DNA from: Actinomycetota bacterium
GTDB taxonomy: Bacteria > Actinomycetota > Thermoleophilia > Gaiellales > Gaiellaceae
NCBI GenBank assembly: GCA_013696185.1
Contig: JACCZA010000034.1
Location: forward strand, 1 to 8,315
DNA: 8,315 bases
Direction: 5' to 3'
Positions 1-8,315 of this stretch are shown here, one piece after another; positions within the stretch are counted from its first letter, which is position 1; every line of letters starts with the position of its first letter. The notes beneath the pieces are model-generated. The model was not told the origin of the DNA, did not search any database, and saw only the letters and a program-made list of their open reading frames with translations. The translations under genes and the position numbers were made by a program.

Positions 1-707
1 GTGTAGACGTGGAGCCCGCGCGCCTCGCCGCGCCGGTCCGGTCGCGGCTGGCCGAGCCCCGGCGCGATCGACACCGTGACGCCGCGCTCGCCGCCGGCCG
101 AGGCGAGCTCGAACTCGCGGCGCTCGCTCACGGCCGCCTGGTGGATGTGGCCCGCCAGCACGAGCTCCGCGCCTGCCTCGACGAGCGAGGCGAGGACGTG
201 GTTGCGCCGCGCGACGGGCTTCTTGTTCGAGCGCCACGGGGCTCCCAGGAGGTGGTGGTGGAGCGTCACGATCCGCAGCGCCCCGGGCTCGGCCGAGGCG
301 AGCTGCTCGGCGGCCCAGTCGAGCTGGGCCTGGCGGACGCCGCCGGACTGGTGGCGCCAGGCCCGGACGGAGTTGAGGCCGACGATGAGCAGCCGGTCGG
401 AGCGGTAGACCGGCTCCGTCGTCTCCCACTGGCGCTCGAACTCGGCGAACGTGCTCGTGAAGCGCGCCGGGAAGGTGTAGGGGATGTCGTGATTGCCGGG
501 GATCGCGAGCAGGGGGAGCCCGAAGCCGCGCAGGAAGCGCGCGGCGCGCTCGTGCTGATCCCGCTGCCCGCGATGCGTCAGGTCGCCGCTCGCGACGATC
601 AGCTCGGGCTCGACGGACGCGATCAGCTGGACGAGCGCGCGCTCGACGGCCGGGTCCTCGCTCGTGCCCGTGTGCAGATCCGACAGGTGCAGGATCCGGG
701 TCGGCAC
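1..707 (-). CDS. Metallophosphoesterase, cyclic-nucleotide phosphodiesterase (CpdA-like) type; 3' end outside window
   Basis: The reverse strand reads as an open 235-codon frame from a GTG at 707 off the left edge, so the C-terminus is missing. It carries the ordered metal-binding motifs of calcineurin-like phosphoesterases: SDLH (D10, H12), SGDLT (D42), PGNHD (N72, H73, D74), LHHH (H150-H152) and AGHIH (H187, H189). These residues bind a two-metal centre that hydrolyses phosphoesters. Motif spacing resembles class III cyclic-nucleotide phosphodiesterases such as CpdA, but the substrate cannot be read from sequence. No signal peptide is seen, so it is probably cytoplasmic. The start is well constrained: an in-frame TAG lies five codons upstream and the first motif begins at residue 9. 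It is transcribed divergently from the small membrane-protein gene, 22 bp away. The family call is firm; the cAMP activity is inference. Confidence 0.9.
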   Translation of the reverse strand, partial: MPTRILHLSDLHTGTSEDPAVERALVQLIASVEPELIVASGDLTHRGQRDQHERAARFLRGFGLPLLAIPGNHDIPYTFPARFTSTFAEFERQWETTEPVYRSDRLLIVGLNSVRAWRHQSGGVRQAQLDWAAEQLASAEPGALRIVTLHHHLLGAPWRSNKKPVARRNHVLASLVEAGAELVLAGHIHQAAVSERREFELASAGGERGVTVSIAPGLGQPRPDRRGEARGLHVY

Positions 708-716
708 CGGCGAACG

Positions 717-726
717 AGGCTACACT
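717..726. promoter_or_regulatory. Overlapping divergent -10 elements (bidirectional promoter)
   Basis: On the plus strand TACACT (721-726) fits a TANNNT -10 box for the gene starting at 730. On the minus strand TAGCCT (722 down to 717) fits the same consensus for the phosphodiesterase starting at 707. The two boxes share the self-complementary TA at 721-722. The start codons lie 3 nt (or 6 nt, if GTG 733 is used) and 9 nt downstream of the boxes, so both transcripts would be leaderless or nearly so. No convincing -35 is seen on either side. Both boxes are seen in the sequence; promoter activity is inferred. Confidence 0.5.
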
Positions 727-729
727 CCC

Positions 730-972
730 ATGGTGCAGGACGAGTCCGCCGAGATCTTCGACGACCTCTACCTCGGGATGCGGGCCGGCGGGGCGCTGCG
801 CAAGCAGCGGCGCGGCGAGCCCCTGACAACCGAGGAGCAGGAGGCGCTCGGGCGCTGGCAGCGCCTCTCGGCCTGGCGCAGGGGCCTCGCGATCGGCGCC
901 TTCGCCGTCGGCACGTTCGGCCTCGGCTTCACCCTCGGCGGCCTCGTCTTCGGCCGCTGGCGCAAGGCGTAG
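730..972 (+). CDS. Small single-span membrane protein of unknown function (80 aa)
   Basis: I do not recognise this family. The 80-residue product has a charged, mostly hydrophilic N-terminal half (about residues 1-52, with an acidic start and several RR/KQRR clusters). One glycine-rich hydrophobic segment follows at about residues 53-75, rich in small residues spaced G-x3-G, and a short basic tail ends in RWRKA. This suggests a membrane protein anchored near its C-terminus with its N-terminal part in the cytoplasm. The ATG at 730 is chosen because TACACT ends three bases before it; the adjacent GTG at 733 is an alternative that fits the promoter spacing better. A longer frame from 664 would overlap the divergent gene and is unlikely. 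It converges on the permease gene with a 23 bp gap. Confidence 0.7.
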   Translation: MVQDESAEIFDDLYLGMRAGGALRKQRRGEPLTTEEQEALGRWQRLSAWRRGLAIGAFAVGTFGLGFTLGGLVFGRWRKA

Positions 973-995
973 TCGCCGCCCGCGCCAGGGCCTGC

Positions 996-2057
996 TCAGG
1001 TCTCGTACTCCTTCGCGGAGAAGATCACCGCCGGCACCTCCTCCTCCGCGGGGTCCTTGCCCCGCACGACCACGTCGATCAGCGTCGAGACGACGGCTGC
1101 GATCGGGATCGCGAGGAGCACGGCGAACTCGCCGAACAGGAGCGCCACCCCGGCGACCGAGAACAGGACGAAGAGCGGCGAGAGCCCGACCGCCTCGCCG
1201 AGAACGCGCGGGATGATCAGGTAGTCCTCCACCAGCCGGACGACGAGCACGGCGAGCGCCGCCCCGAGGGCGACCTGCCAGGAGACCGTCAAGCCCGCCC
1301 CGACGGCGACGGCTCCCGCGGCGAGCGGTCCGATCACGGGGATGATCTCGACGATCCCGGCGAATGCGCCGATCAGGATCCAGTAGGGCAGGCCGATCGA
1401 CCAGAAGACGATCGAGAGCACCGTCCCGACGACCCCGATCAGGATCAACTGCCCCCGGACATAGGCGCCGAGCTTGAGGTCGATCAGGCTCCACGTGTCG
1501 CGCATCACCTTGCGCCGCGGTCGCGGCAGCAGCGAGGCGACCAGGTCGACCGCACGGTCGCGCTCGAAGATCCAGTACGCCGCGGTGGCGAGCACGAAGA
1601 AGATCCCGATCGCGATCTCGAAGCCGAGCAGGCCGAACTCGAGCCCCTGCTGGAACAGCTCGCGCCCCGACGGCAGCTCGGCGAGGCGCTCCTGGAGCCC
1701 CTCGAGCACCTGTCGCTGCAGGCCGCTCGAGTTCCGCGTCCGCTGCTCGAGCTCAGTGCTCGACGACGGCAGGTTCTCGAGTGCCTTGCCGACCTGTGTC
1801 GCCGCCCGCGGTACGACGAGCCAGAGGAGGAGCGACACGAGCCCGAAGAGCCCGAGGTAGTGGACGGCGATGCCGAGCCCGCGCGGCACCCCGCGCCGCC
1901 GGAGGGCCTCGATCCCCGGTCGCATCGCGGCGGCGATGATGAAGGCGAGGAAGATCAGCGCGATCAGGACGCGCAGCTTCCAGAGCGCGAGCGCGGAGAC
2001 GACGACTCCGCCGACCACGATCGAGGCGACGAAGGCCCTGCGTGCCGTCTGGCCCAC
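996..2057 (-). CDS. AI-2E/PerM family (UPF0118) membrane transporter
   Basis: The 353-residue product is a polytopic inner-membrane protein with the layout of the AI-2E transporter/PerM family. There are two N-terminal hydrophobic hairpins (about residues 8-44 and 60-83), a hydrophilic amphipathic stretch with coiled-coil character (about 86-138), then several more spans (about 140-163, 203-222, 225-258, 261-278 and 293-328). The family's best-conserved region is present: a GIVEIIPVIGP motif at about 234-244, followed by LVEDYLIIPRVLGEAVGLSP at about 275-294. Length is normal for the family. Members have been linked to autoinducer-2 export or to ion/proton antiport, so the substrate here is unknown. 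The GTG start at 2057 puts the first span just after a short basic N-terminus. AGGA lies 8 nt upstream and GGGAG lies 2 nt upstream. The frame extends further upstream, but that part is low-complexity Arg/Ala/Pro and antisense to the next gene. Confidence 0.88.
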   Translation of the reverse strand: MGQTARRAFVASIVVGGVVVSALALWKLRVLIALIFLAFIIAAAMRPGIEALRRRGVPRGLGIAVHYLGLFGLVSLLLWLVVPRAATQVGKALENLPSSSTELEQRTRNSSGLQRQVLEGLQERLAELPSGRELFQQGLEFGLLGFEIAIGIFFVLATAAYWIFERDRAVDLVASLLPRPRRKVMRDTWSLIDLKLGAYVRGQLILIGVVGTVLSIVFWSIGLPYWILIGAFAGIVEIIPVIGPLAAGAVAVGAGLTVSWQVALGAALAVLVVRLVEDYLIIPRVLGEAVGLSPLFVLFSVAGVALLFGEFAVLLAIPIAAVVSTLIDVVVRGKDPAEEEVPAVIFSAKEYET

Positions 2058-2131
2058 GTCTCCCGTCCTGTCCGCGCCGGGGCAAGGACAAACCGACAGG
2101 AGAGCGACGGCGGCCGCCGAAGGCGCCGGAG

Positions 2132-2557
2132 GTGCTGACGCGCAGGGACGAGGCGGTGCTGCTCCATGCCCGCCGGCACGGGGTCGTGCTGGCCCGTCCG
2201 CTCGTGCAGGCGCTCGCGCTCGCGCTCGCCGGCGCCCTGCTCCTCCTGCAGGGCTGGCCGCTGTCGGTCGGCGGCGCGCTCGCCCTCGGGCTCGCCGCGG
2301 CAGTGCTCCTGCCCGCCGTCTGGCGCTGGGAGCGGACACACCTCGTCGTCACCGAGGACAAGCTCTACGTGGTGGGCGGCACCCTGCACCGCCGCGCCGA
2401 AGCCGTCAGGCACGCGCGGGTGAGCCGCCTCTCGCTCGACCAGACGCTCGCCGGACGGCTGCTCGGCTACGGCACGCTCGTCGCGGGCGAGCTCGAGATC
2501 CCCTACGTCGCCGAGCCGAGCCGGGTGCTCGGCCTCGTGGAGCAGTTGACGCGTTGA
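2132..2557 (+). CDS. PH-domain (bPH_2/DUF304-type) membrane protein
   Basis: The product, about 141 residues, has two close hydrophobic spans (about residues 18-38 and 43-62) followed by a bacterial pleckstrin-homology domain. The PH part shows typical family features: ERTHLVVTEDKLYVVGG, then RVSRLSLDQTLAGRLLGYGT, then a final strand and helix ending in VEQLTR. The LLGYGTL motif after a basic strand is the most diagnostic piece. Such proteins sit in the cytoplasmic membrane with the PH domain on the inner side; their role is generally unknown. The start is uncertain. GTG at 2132 has GAAGG eight bases upstream and avoids overlap. An in-frame GTG at 2042 would add 30 Pro/Arg-rich residues and overlap the divergent permease start by 16 bp. 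It ends 40 bp before uvrA, which has its own promoter. Confidence 0.8.
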   Translation: MLTRRDEAVLLHARRHGVVLARPLVQALALALAGALLLLQGWPLSVGGALALGLAAAVLLPAVWRWERTHLVVTEDKLYVVGGTLHRRAEAVRHARVSRLSLDQTLAGRLLGYGTLVAGELEIPYVAEPSRVLGLVEQLTR

Positions 2558-2563
2558 GCCGCA

Positions 2564-2577
2564 CGAACGTACGTTCC
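2564..2577 (+). promoter_or_regulatory. LexA-binding site (SOS box) for uvrA
   Basis: CGAACGTACGTTCC fits the Gram-positive LexA operator consensus CGAAC-RNRY-GTTYC at every position. Its core GAACGTACGTTC is a perfect 12 bp palindrome. It sits 6 bp upstream of the proposed uvrA -10 box and 20 bp upstream of the start codon, inside the spacer/-35 region, where a bound repressor would block RNA polymerase. Control of uvrA by LexA is well established in several bacteria; for this organism it is inferred from the site. Confidence 0.88.
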
Positions 2578-2583
2578 ATCCGA

Positions 2584-2589
2584 TAAGCT
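2584..2589 (+). promoter_or_regulatory. Probable -10 box of the uvrA promoter
   Basis: TAAGCT fits TANNNT and ends eight bases before the uvrA ATG, which would give a leaderless or almost leaderless mRNA. No Shine-Dalgarno sequence is visible before the ATG, which agrees with this. No good -35 is found; the LexA box occupies much of that space. Confidence 0.5.
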
Positions 2590-2597
2590 CAGCGCCG

Positions 2598-5426
<2,829 letters not shown>

Positions 5427-5440
5427 GAGGACGCGGTTCG

Positions 5441-5475
5441 CGGCGACCGGCTCCGTCCGCCGTTCCGAGGTTCCG
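5441..5475 (+). repeat. Short imperfect inverted repeat and GTTCCG direct repeat between uvrA and the mutase gene
   Basis: CGGCGAC (5441-5447) can pair with GTCCGCCG (5455-5462), with one bulged base and a 7 nt loop. No T-run follows, so it would be a poor intrinsic terminator. It is overlapped at its last base by GTTCCG (5462-5467), which repeats at 5470-5475, just ahead of the -10 box. It could be a terminator remnant or an operator, or chance in GC-rich DNA. Confidence 0.22.
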
Positions 5476-5478
5476 CCT

Positions 5479-5484
5479 TACACT
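5479..5484 (+). promoter_or_regulatory. Probable -10 box for the acyl-CoA mutase gene
   Basis: TACACT fits TANNNT and is identical to the plus-strand box at 721-726. Seven bases separate it from the ATG at 5492, so transcription would start at or next to the start codon. GAGGG at 5485-5489 is only 2 nt from the ATG, too close for a good ribosome-binding site. The box suggests the gene is not dependent on uvrA transcription. Confidence 0.5.
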
Positions 5485-5491
5485 GAGGGTC

Positions 5492-7162
5492 ATGGCGACG
5501 ACCGAGGACCCGCCTGCCGAGCTCGGCGCGACCGAGGCCTGGCGGCGGGAGCTCTACGACGCGAAGCCCGAGCGGCAGGGCGAGCTCTTCTCGACCATCT
5601 CGGGGCTCGAGAACGAGCCGCTCGCGACGCCCGAGACGACCGAGGTCGACTACGAGCGCGACCTCGGCTACCCCGGGGTCTATCCCTTCACCCGCGGGGT
5701 CTACCCGTCGATGTACCGCGGCAAGCTGTGGACGATGCGCCAGTTCGCCGGCTTCGGCACCGCTGCCGAGACGAACGAGCGCTTCCGCTACCTCCTCGCC
5801 CACGGGCAGACGGGGCTCTCGACGGCGTTCGACATGCCGTCCCTGATGGGGCTCGACTCCGACCATCCGCGCTCGCTCGGCGAGGTGGGCAGGGAGGGTG
5901 TGGCGATCGACTCGCTCGACGACATGGAGACGCTCTTCTCCGGCATCCCGCTCGGCGAGGTCTCGACCTCGATGACGATCAACTCGGCGGCCGCGATGGT
6001 GCTGGCGTTCTACATCTGCGTCGGCGAGCAGCAGGGCGTCCCGCGCGAGCGGCTGCGCGGCACGATCCAGACGGACATCCTGAAGGAGTACATCGCCCAG
6101 AAGGAATGGATCTTCCCGCCCGAGCCGTCGATGCGCCTCGTCGTCGACATGATCGAGTTCTGCTCGCGCGAGCTGCCGCTCTGGCACCCCGTGTCGATCT
6201 CGGGCTACCACATTCGCGAGGCGGGCTCGAACGCGGCCCAGGAGCTCGCGTTCACGCTCGCCGACGGCTTCGCCTACGTCGACGCGTGCATCGAGCGCGG
6301 GCTCGACGTCGACGACTTCGCGCCCAGGCTCTCGTTCTTCTTCAACGCGCACCTCGACTTCTTCGAGGAGATCGCGAAGTACCGCGCCGCCCGTCGGATC
6401 TGGGCGCGCGAGCTGCGCGGGCGCTACGGCGCGAAGGACCCGCGCTCGTGGCTGATGCGCTTCCACACCCAGACCGCCGGTGTCTCCCTGACGGCCCAGC
6501 AGCCCGAGGTGAACATCGTCCGCACCGCCCTCGAGGCGCTCGCCGCCGTGCTCGGGGGAACGCAGTCGCTGCACACGAACTCGTTCGACGAGGCGCTCGC
6601 CCTGCCGACGGAGGACGCCGTGCGCCTGGCGCTCCGCACCCAGCAGGTGATCGCGCACGAGACCGGCGTCGTCAACTCGATCGACCCGCTCGGCGGCTCG
6701 TACCACGTCGAGGAGCTGACCAACCGGCTCGAGGCGGAGGCATACGGGTACTTCGAGCGCATCCGAGAGCTCGGCGGCGTCGTGCCGGCGATCAAGGAGA
6801 ACTTCTTCCAGCGCGAGATCGCCGACGCCTCGTTTCGCTACCAGGCCGAGGTCGAGCGCGAGGAGCGCATCGTCGTCGGTGTCAACCGCTACCGGCTGGA
6901 GGACGAGCGGCCGCTCGACATCCTGCGGATCGATCCGGCGCTCGAGCAGCAGCAGATCGAGCGCGTGCGAGCGCTGCGCGCGCGTCGCGACTCGGCCCGG
7001 GTCGAGCAGGCGCTCGCCCGGCTGCGCGAGGCGGGGGCTCGCGAGGACGTCAACCTCATGCCCCTGATCGTGACGGCCGCGCGCGACTACGTCACGATGG
7101 GAGAGATGTGCGACGCCCTGCGCGAGGTCTGGGGCGTATGGCGGGAGACGCCAGTCTTCTGA
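5492..7162 (+). CDS. Coenzyme-B12-dependent acyl-CoA mutase large subunit, isobutyryl-CoA mutase-like
   Basis: The 556-residue product is the catalytic TIM-barrel subunit of the methylmalonyl-CoA mutase family. It covers the whole barrel but lacks the C-terminal cobalamin-binding domain (no DxHxxG), so it needs a separate small subunit. Hallmarks are YPFTRGVYPSMYRG (64-77), GQTGLSTAFDMPSLMG (105-120), SGYHIREAG (237-245), RFHTQTAGVSLTAQQP (323-338) and GGTQSLHTNS (355-364). Residues fit methylmalonyl-CoA mutase numbering with a constant offset of four: Y71=Y75, Q193=Q197, H240=H244. On that alignment the carboxylate-binding Y89 and R207 are F85 and Q203, the pair found in isobutyryl-CoA mutase (IcmA). 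Position 112 is Ala in AFDMP, unlike the Asp of 2-hydroxyisobutyryl-CoA mutase. The likely reaction is isobutyryl-CoA to and from n-butyryl-CoA, in branched-chain or fatty-acid metabolism. Family membership is firm; the substrate is inference. Automatic annotation may call it methylmalonyl-CoA mutase. Confidence 0.93.
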   Translation: MATTEDPPAELGATEAWRRELYDAKPERQGELFSTISGLENEPLATPETTEVDYERDLGYPGVYPFTRGVYPSMYRGKLWTMRQFAGFGTAAETNERFRYLLAHGQTGLSTAFDMPSLMGLDSDHPRSLGEVGREGVAIDSLDDMETLFSGIPLGEVSTSMTINSAAAMVLAFYICVGEQQGVPRERLRGTIQTDILKEYIAQKEWIFPPEPSMRLVVDMIEFCSRELPLWHPVSISGYHIREAGSNAAQELAFTLADGFAYVDACIERGLDVDDFAPRLSFFFNAHLDFFEEIAKYRAARRIWARELRGRYGAKDPRSWLMRFHTQTAGVSLTAQQPEVNIVRTALEALAAVLGGTQSLHTNSFDEALALPTEDAVRLALRTQQVIAHETGVVNSIDPLGGSYHVEELTNRLEAEAYGYFERIRELGGVVPAIKENFFQREIADASFRYQAEVEREERIVVGVNRYRLEDERPLDILRIDPALEQQQIERVRALRARRDSARVEQALARLREAGAREDVNLMPLIVTAARDYVTMGEMCDALREVWGVWRETPVF

Positions 7163-7199
7163 GCCCCGCCGGCAGGTTCGACGACGGCCCAGCCCCTAA

Positions 7200-7214
7200 C
7201 CGGGGCGACCCCGG
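7200..7214 (+). repeat. Perfect GC inverted repeat upstream of the membrane-anchored protein gene
   Basis: CCGGGG-CGA-CCCCGG forms a perfect 6 bp stem with a 3 nt spacer. It lies 37 bp after the mutase stop codon and 7 bp before the next -10 box. No T-run follows, so it is not a classical intrinsic terminator. It could still act as a hairpin terminator or pause for the mutase mRNA, or as an operator over the -35 region. Confidence 0.35.
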
Positions 7215-7221
7215 GCTCGTC

Positions 7222-7227
7222 TACTCT
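7222..7227 (+). promoter_or_regulatory. Probable -10 box for the IPVVPY protein pair
   Basis: TACTCT fits TANNNT and ends eight bases before the ATG at 7236. No Shine-Dalgarno sequence lies between, so a leaderless or near-leaderless transcript is likely. The downstream paralogue, 12 bp after this gene's stop, would share it. Confidence 0.45.
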
Positions 7228-7235
7228 CTGTTGAG

Positions 7236-7826
7236 ATGGGTGATCGCCTCGACTCGCCCCGCTTCGTCCGGCGGGTGACCTGGGCCGCCGCGCTGGTGCT
7301 CGTCGCCGGCATCGTCGCCGCTGCGGTGACCTTCATCGGCCGGGGCTCGAGCGACTCGGACGCCTCCTCACAACCTGTGCAGCCGGCCCGCCCCGTGCAG
7401 CAGCAGCCGGAGGGATCGGGCGACCAGGTGCCGGTCGATCGCCGCGCGCGCGTCGTCGCCGGCGAGTTCATCCTGAGCGCGGTCACGCGGGAGAACCTCC
7501 CAAAGGCCTGGCGGATCACCGACCCCACGTCCGTCCTGCGCCAGTGCGGGGAGCGCGCGTGCACCTACAAGGAGTGGCTGACGGGGAACATTCCCGTCGT
7601 CCCCTACGAGGGCGCGGCGATCGACAAGGCGAGCTTCGCGGTCACCGAGTCCCGACCCGATCACGTGGTGCTCGAGGTCGCCCTCCTGCCGAAGGACGGC
7701 GTGAAGGTACAGGGGCAGATCTTCTTCATCGGCCTGCGGGCGGTCGGCGCGGGGCCCAAGAGGCGCTGGCTCGTGAACGAGTGGACGCCGCGCGCGATCA
7801 TCCCGGTGCCGCAAGCCGAGGGCTAG
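7236..7826 (+). CDS. Membrane-anchored extracytoplasmic protein of unknown function, IPVVPY paralogue 1
   Basis: I do not recognise a named family. The 196-residue product has a short basic N-terminus, one hydrophobic segment (about 14-35) without a lipobox, a Ser/Gln/Pro-rich linker (about 37-66) and a compact domain (about 68-190). This is the layout of a signal-anchored protein facing outside. The domain starts with a predicted helix (RRARVVAGEFILSAVTREN) and contains AW (91-92). It then has two cysteines, C104 and C109, which could form a disulfide outside the membrane, and EWLTGNIPVVPY (113-124). It ends with alternating strands and W183. The helix followed by strands recalls NTF2-like/SnoaL folds, but this is only a guess. 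The next gene encodes a diverged copy in the same orientation. Confidence 0.8.
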   Translation: MGDRLDSPRFVRRVTWAAALVLVAGIVAAAVTFIGRGSSDSDASSQPVQPARPVQQQPEGSGDQVPVDRRARVVAGEFILSAVTRENLPKAWRITDPTSVLRQCGERACTYKEWLTGNIPVVPYEGAAIDKASFAVTESRPDHVVLEVALLPKDGVKVQGQIFFIGLRAVGAGPKRRWLVNEWTPRAIIPVPQAEG

Positions 7827-7838
7827 GGCCCCGCCGGC

Positions 7839-8315
7839 ATGCTCTCGTCGCCTCGGCGGCGGCGTCGCGTCGTCCGCTCGTCGCTCGTCGTCGGGGCTCT
7901 CGGCGTCCTGCTCGCGGTCGGGCTGCTCTTCCCGAACACGGCGAAGCGCCGGCCTGACGCGCCGCTCGAGGCCGCTCCGACGCTCGTCCCCGAGACCTCC
8001 GCGCCGGAGGTGCAGCTCGGCGGAGCCACCCGGCGAGCGGCCCTCGGGACCGCCCAGCGCTTCCTGCGGACCGCGGTCCTGCGGAGACGGGTGTCGGAGT
8101 CGTGGGCGCTTGTCCACCCCGTGCTGCGCCAGGGCCTGAGCCGCGCCGAATGGAGCACCGGCGACATCCCGGTCGTCCCCTACCCCGTCGACGAGGCGCG
8201 CTGGCGGCTCGGCTACTCGCGCCGGGACACGATCGGGCTCGAGGTCTACGTCGCCCCCGGCGAGGGCTCCAAGGTGGCGCCGATGGTGTTCGACCTCGAG
8301 CTCACGGCCCTCGGC
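7839..8315 (+). CDS. Membrane-anchored extracytoplasmic protein of unknown function, IPVVPY paralogue 2; 3' end outside window
   Basis: This 159-codon open frame runs off the right edge. It starts with a strongly basic N-terminus (RRRRRVVR), one hydrophobic segment (about 13-31), a Pro/Glu/Ala linker (about 38-62) and a domain that aligns with the upstream protein. A helix (about 65-85) is followed by SW (88-89), VLRQG, then EWSTGDIPVVPYP (104-116), where the upstream protein has EWLTGNIPVVPY. Later strands also align, with a GxKV segment at 143-146 and FDLELTALG at the edge. It lacks about six residues, including the two cysteines of its neighbour. The ATG at 7839 lies 12 bp after the upstream stop, in the same frame, with no clear Shine-Dalgarno site. 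The function is unknown; co-transcription with the upstream gene is likely. Confidence 0.78.
   Translation, partial: MLSSPRRRRRVVRSSLVVGALGVLLAVGLLFPNTAKRRPDAPLEAAPTLVPETSAPEVQLGGATRRAALGTAQRFLRTAVLRRRVSESWALVHPVLRQGLSRAEWSTGDIPVVPYPVDEARWRLGYSRRDTIGLEVYVAPGEGSKVAPMVFDLELTALG

Noticed and set aside
966..977. Small hairpin GGCG-TAGT-CGCC at the convergent gene ends as a terminator
   Set aside because: It has only four base pairs, overlaps the stop codon and has no T-run; this is easily due to chance in this composition.
9..2138. 709-codon plus-strand open frame across the phosphodiesterase, small gene and permease
   Set aside because: It is antisense to two genes with clear motifs. Its product is low-complexity Arg/Asp/Glu/Pro/Ala without any domain, as expected of a GC-rich shadow frame.
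2058..2339. 94-residue N-terminal extension of the permease
   Set aside because: The extension is Arg/Ala/Pro-rich, antisense to the PH-domain gene, and the GTG at 2057 gives a normal family N-terminus with a ribosome-binding site.

Overview
The window is a GC-rich, densely coding bacterial chromosome segment with no sign of phage, transposon or plasmid genes. High GC, frequent GTG starts, near-leaderless promoters with TANNNT -10 boxes, and a perfect Gram-positive-type LexA box ahead of uvrA all suggest an actinobacterium. A deep lineage such as Thermoleophilia (Gaiellales/Solirubrobacterales) is my guess; that placement is inference.

Layout. Positions 1-707 (minus) hold a metallophosphoesterase of the cyclic-nucleotide phosphodiesterase type, cut by the left edge. 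Divergent from it, 22 bp away, is an 80-residue single-span membrane protein (730-972, plus). Convergent to that is an AI-2E/PerM-family membrane permease (996-2057, minus). A small PH-domain membrane protein (2132-2557, plus) is divergent from the permease. Then come full-length uvrA (2598-5426), a coenzyme-B12-dependent acyl-CoA mutase large subunit (5492-7162), a membrane-anchored protein of unknown function (7236-7826) and its diverged tandem paralogue (7839 to the right edge), all on the plus strand.

How the genes work together. The clearest functional unit is uvrA with its own LexA-controlled promoter: nucleotide excision repair under SOS control. The mutase appears to have its own promoter, and its substrate-pocket residues match isobutyryl-CoA mutase rather than methylmalonyl-CoA mutase. 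Its cobalamin-binding partner is not in the window. The last two genes look like one transcription unit of secreted or membrane-tethered paralogues sharing a TG[ND]IPVVPY core. The other genes are probably neighbours without a shared pathway.

No new multi-gene system is visible. The points most worth follow-up are the two-protein IPVVPY family, the overlapping bidirectional promoter at 717-726, the mutase specificity, and the SOS box.
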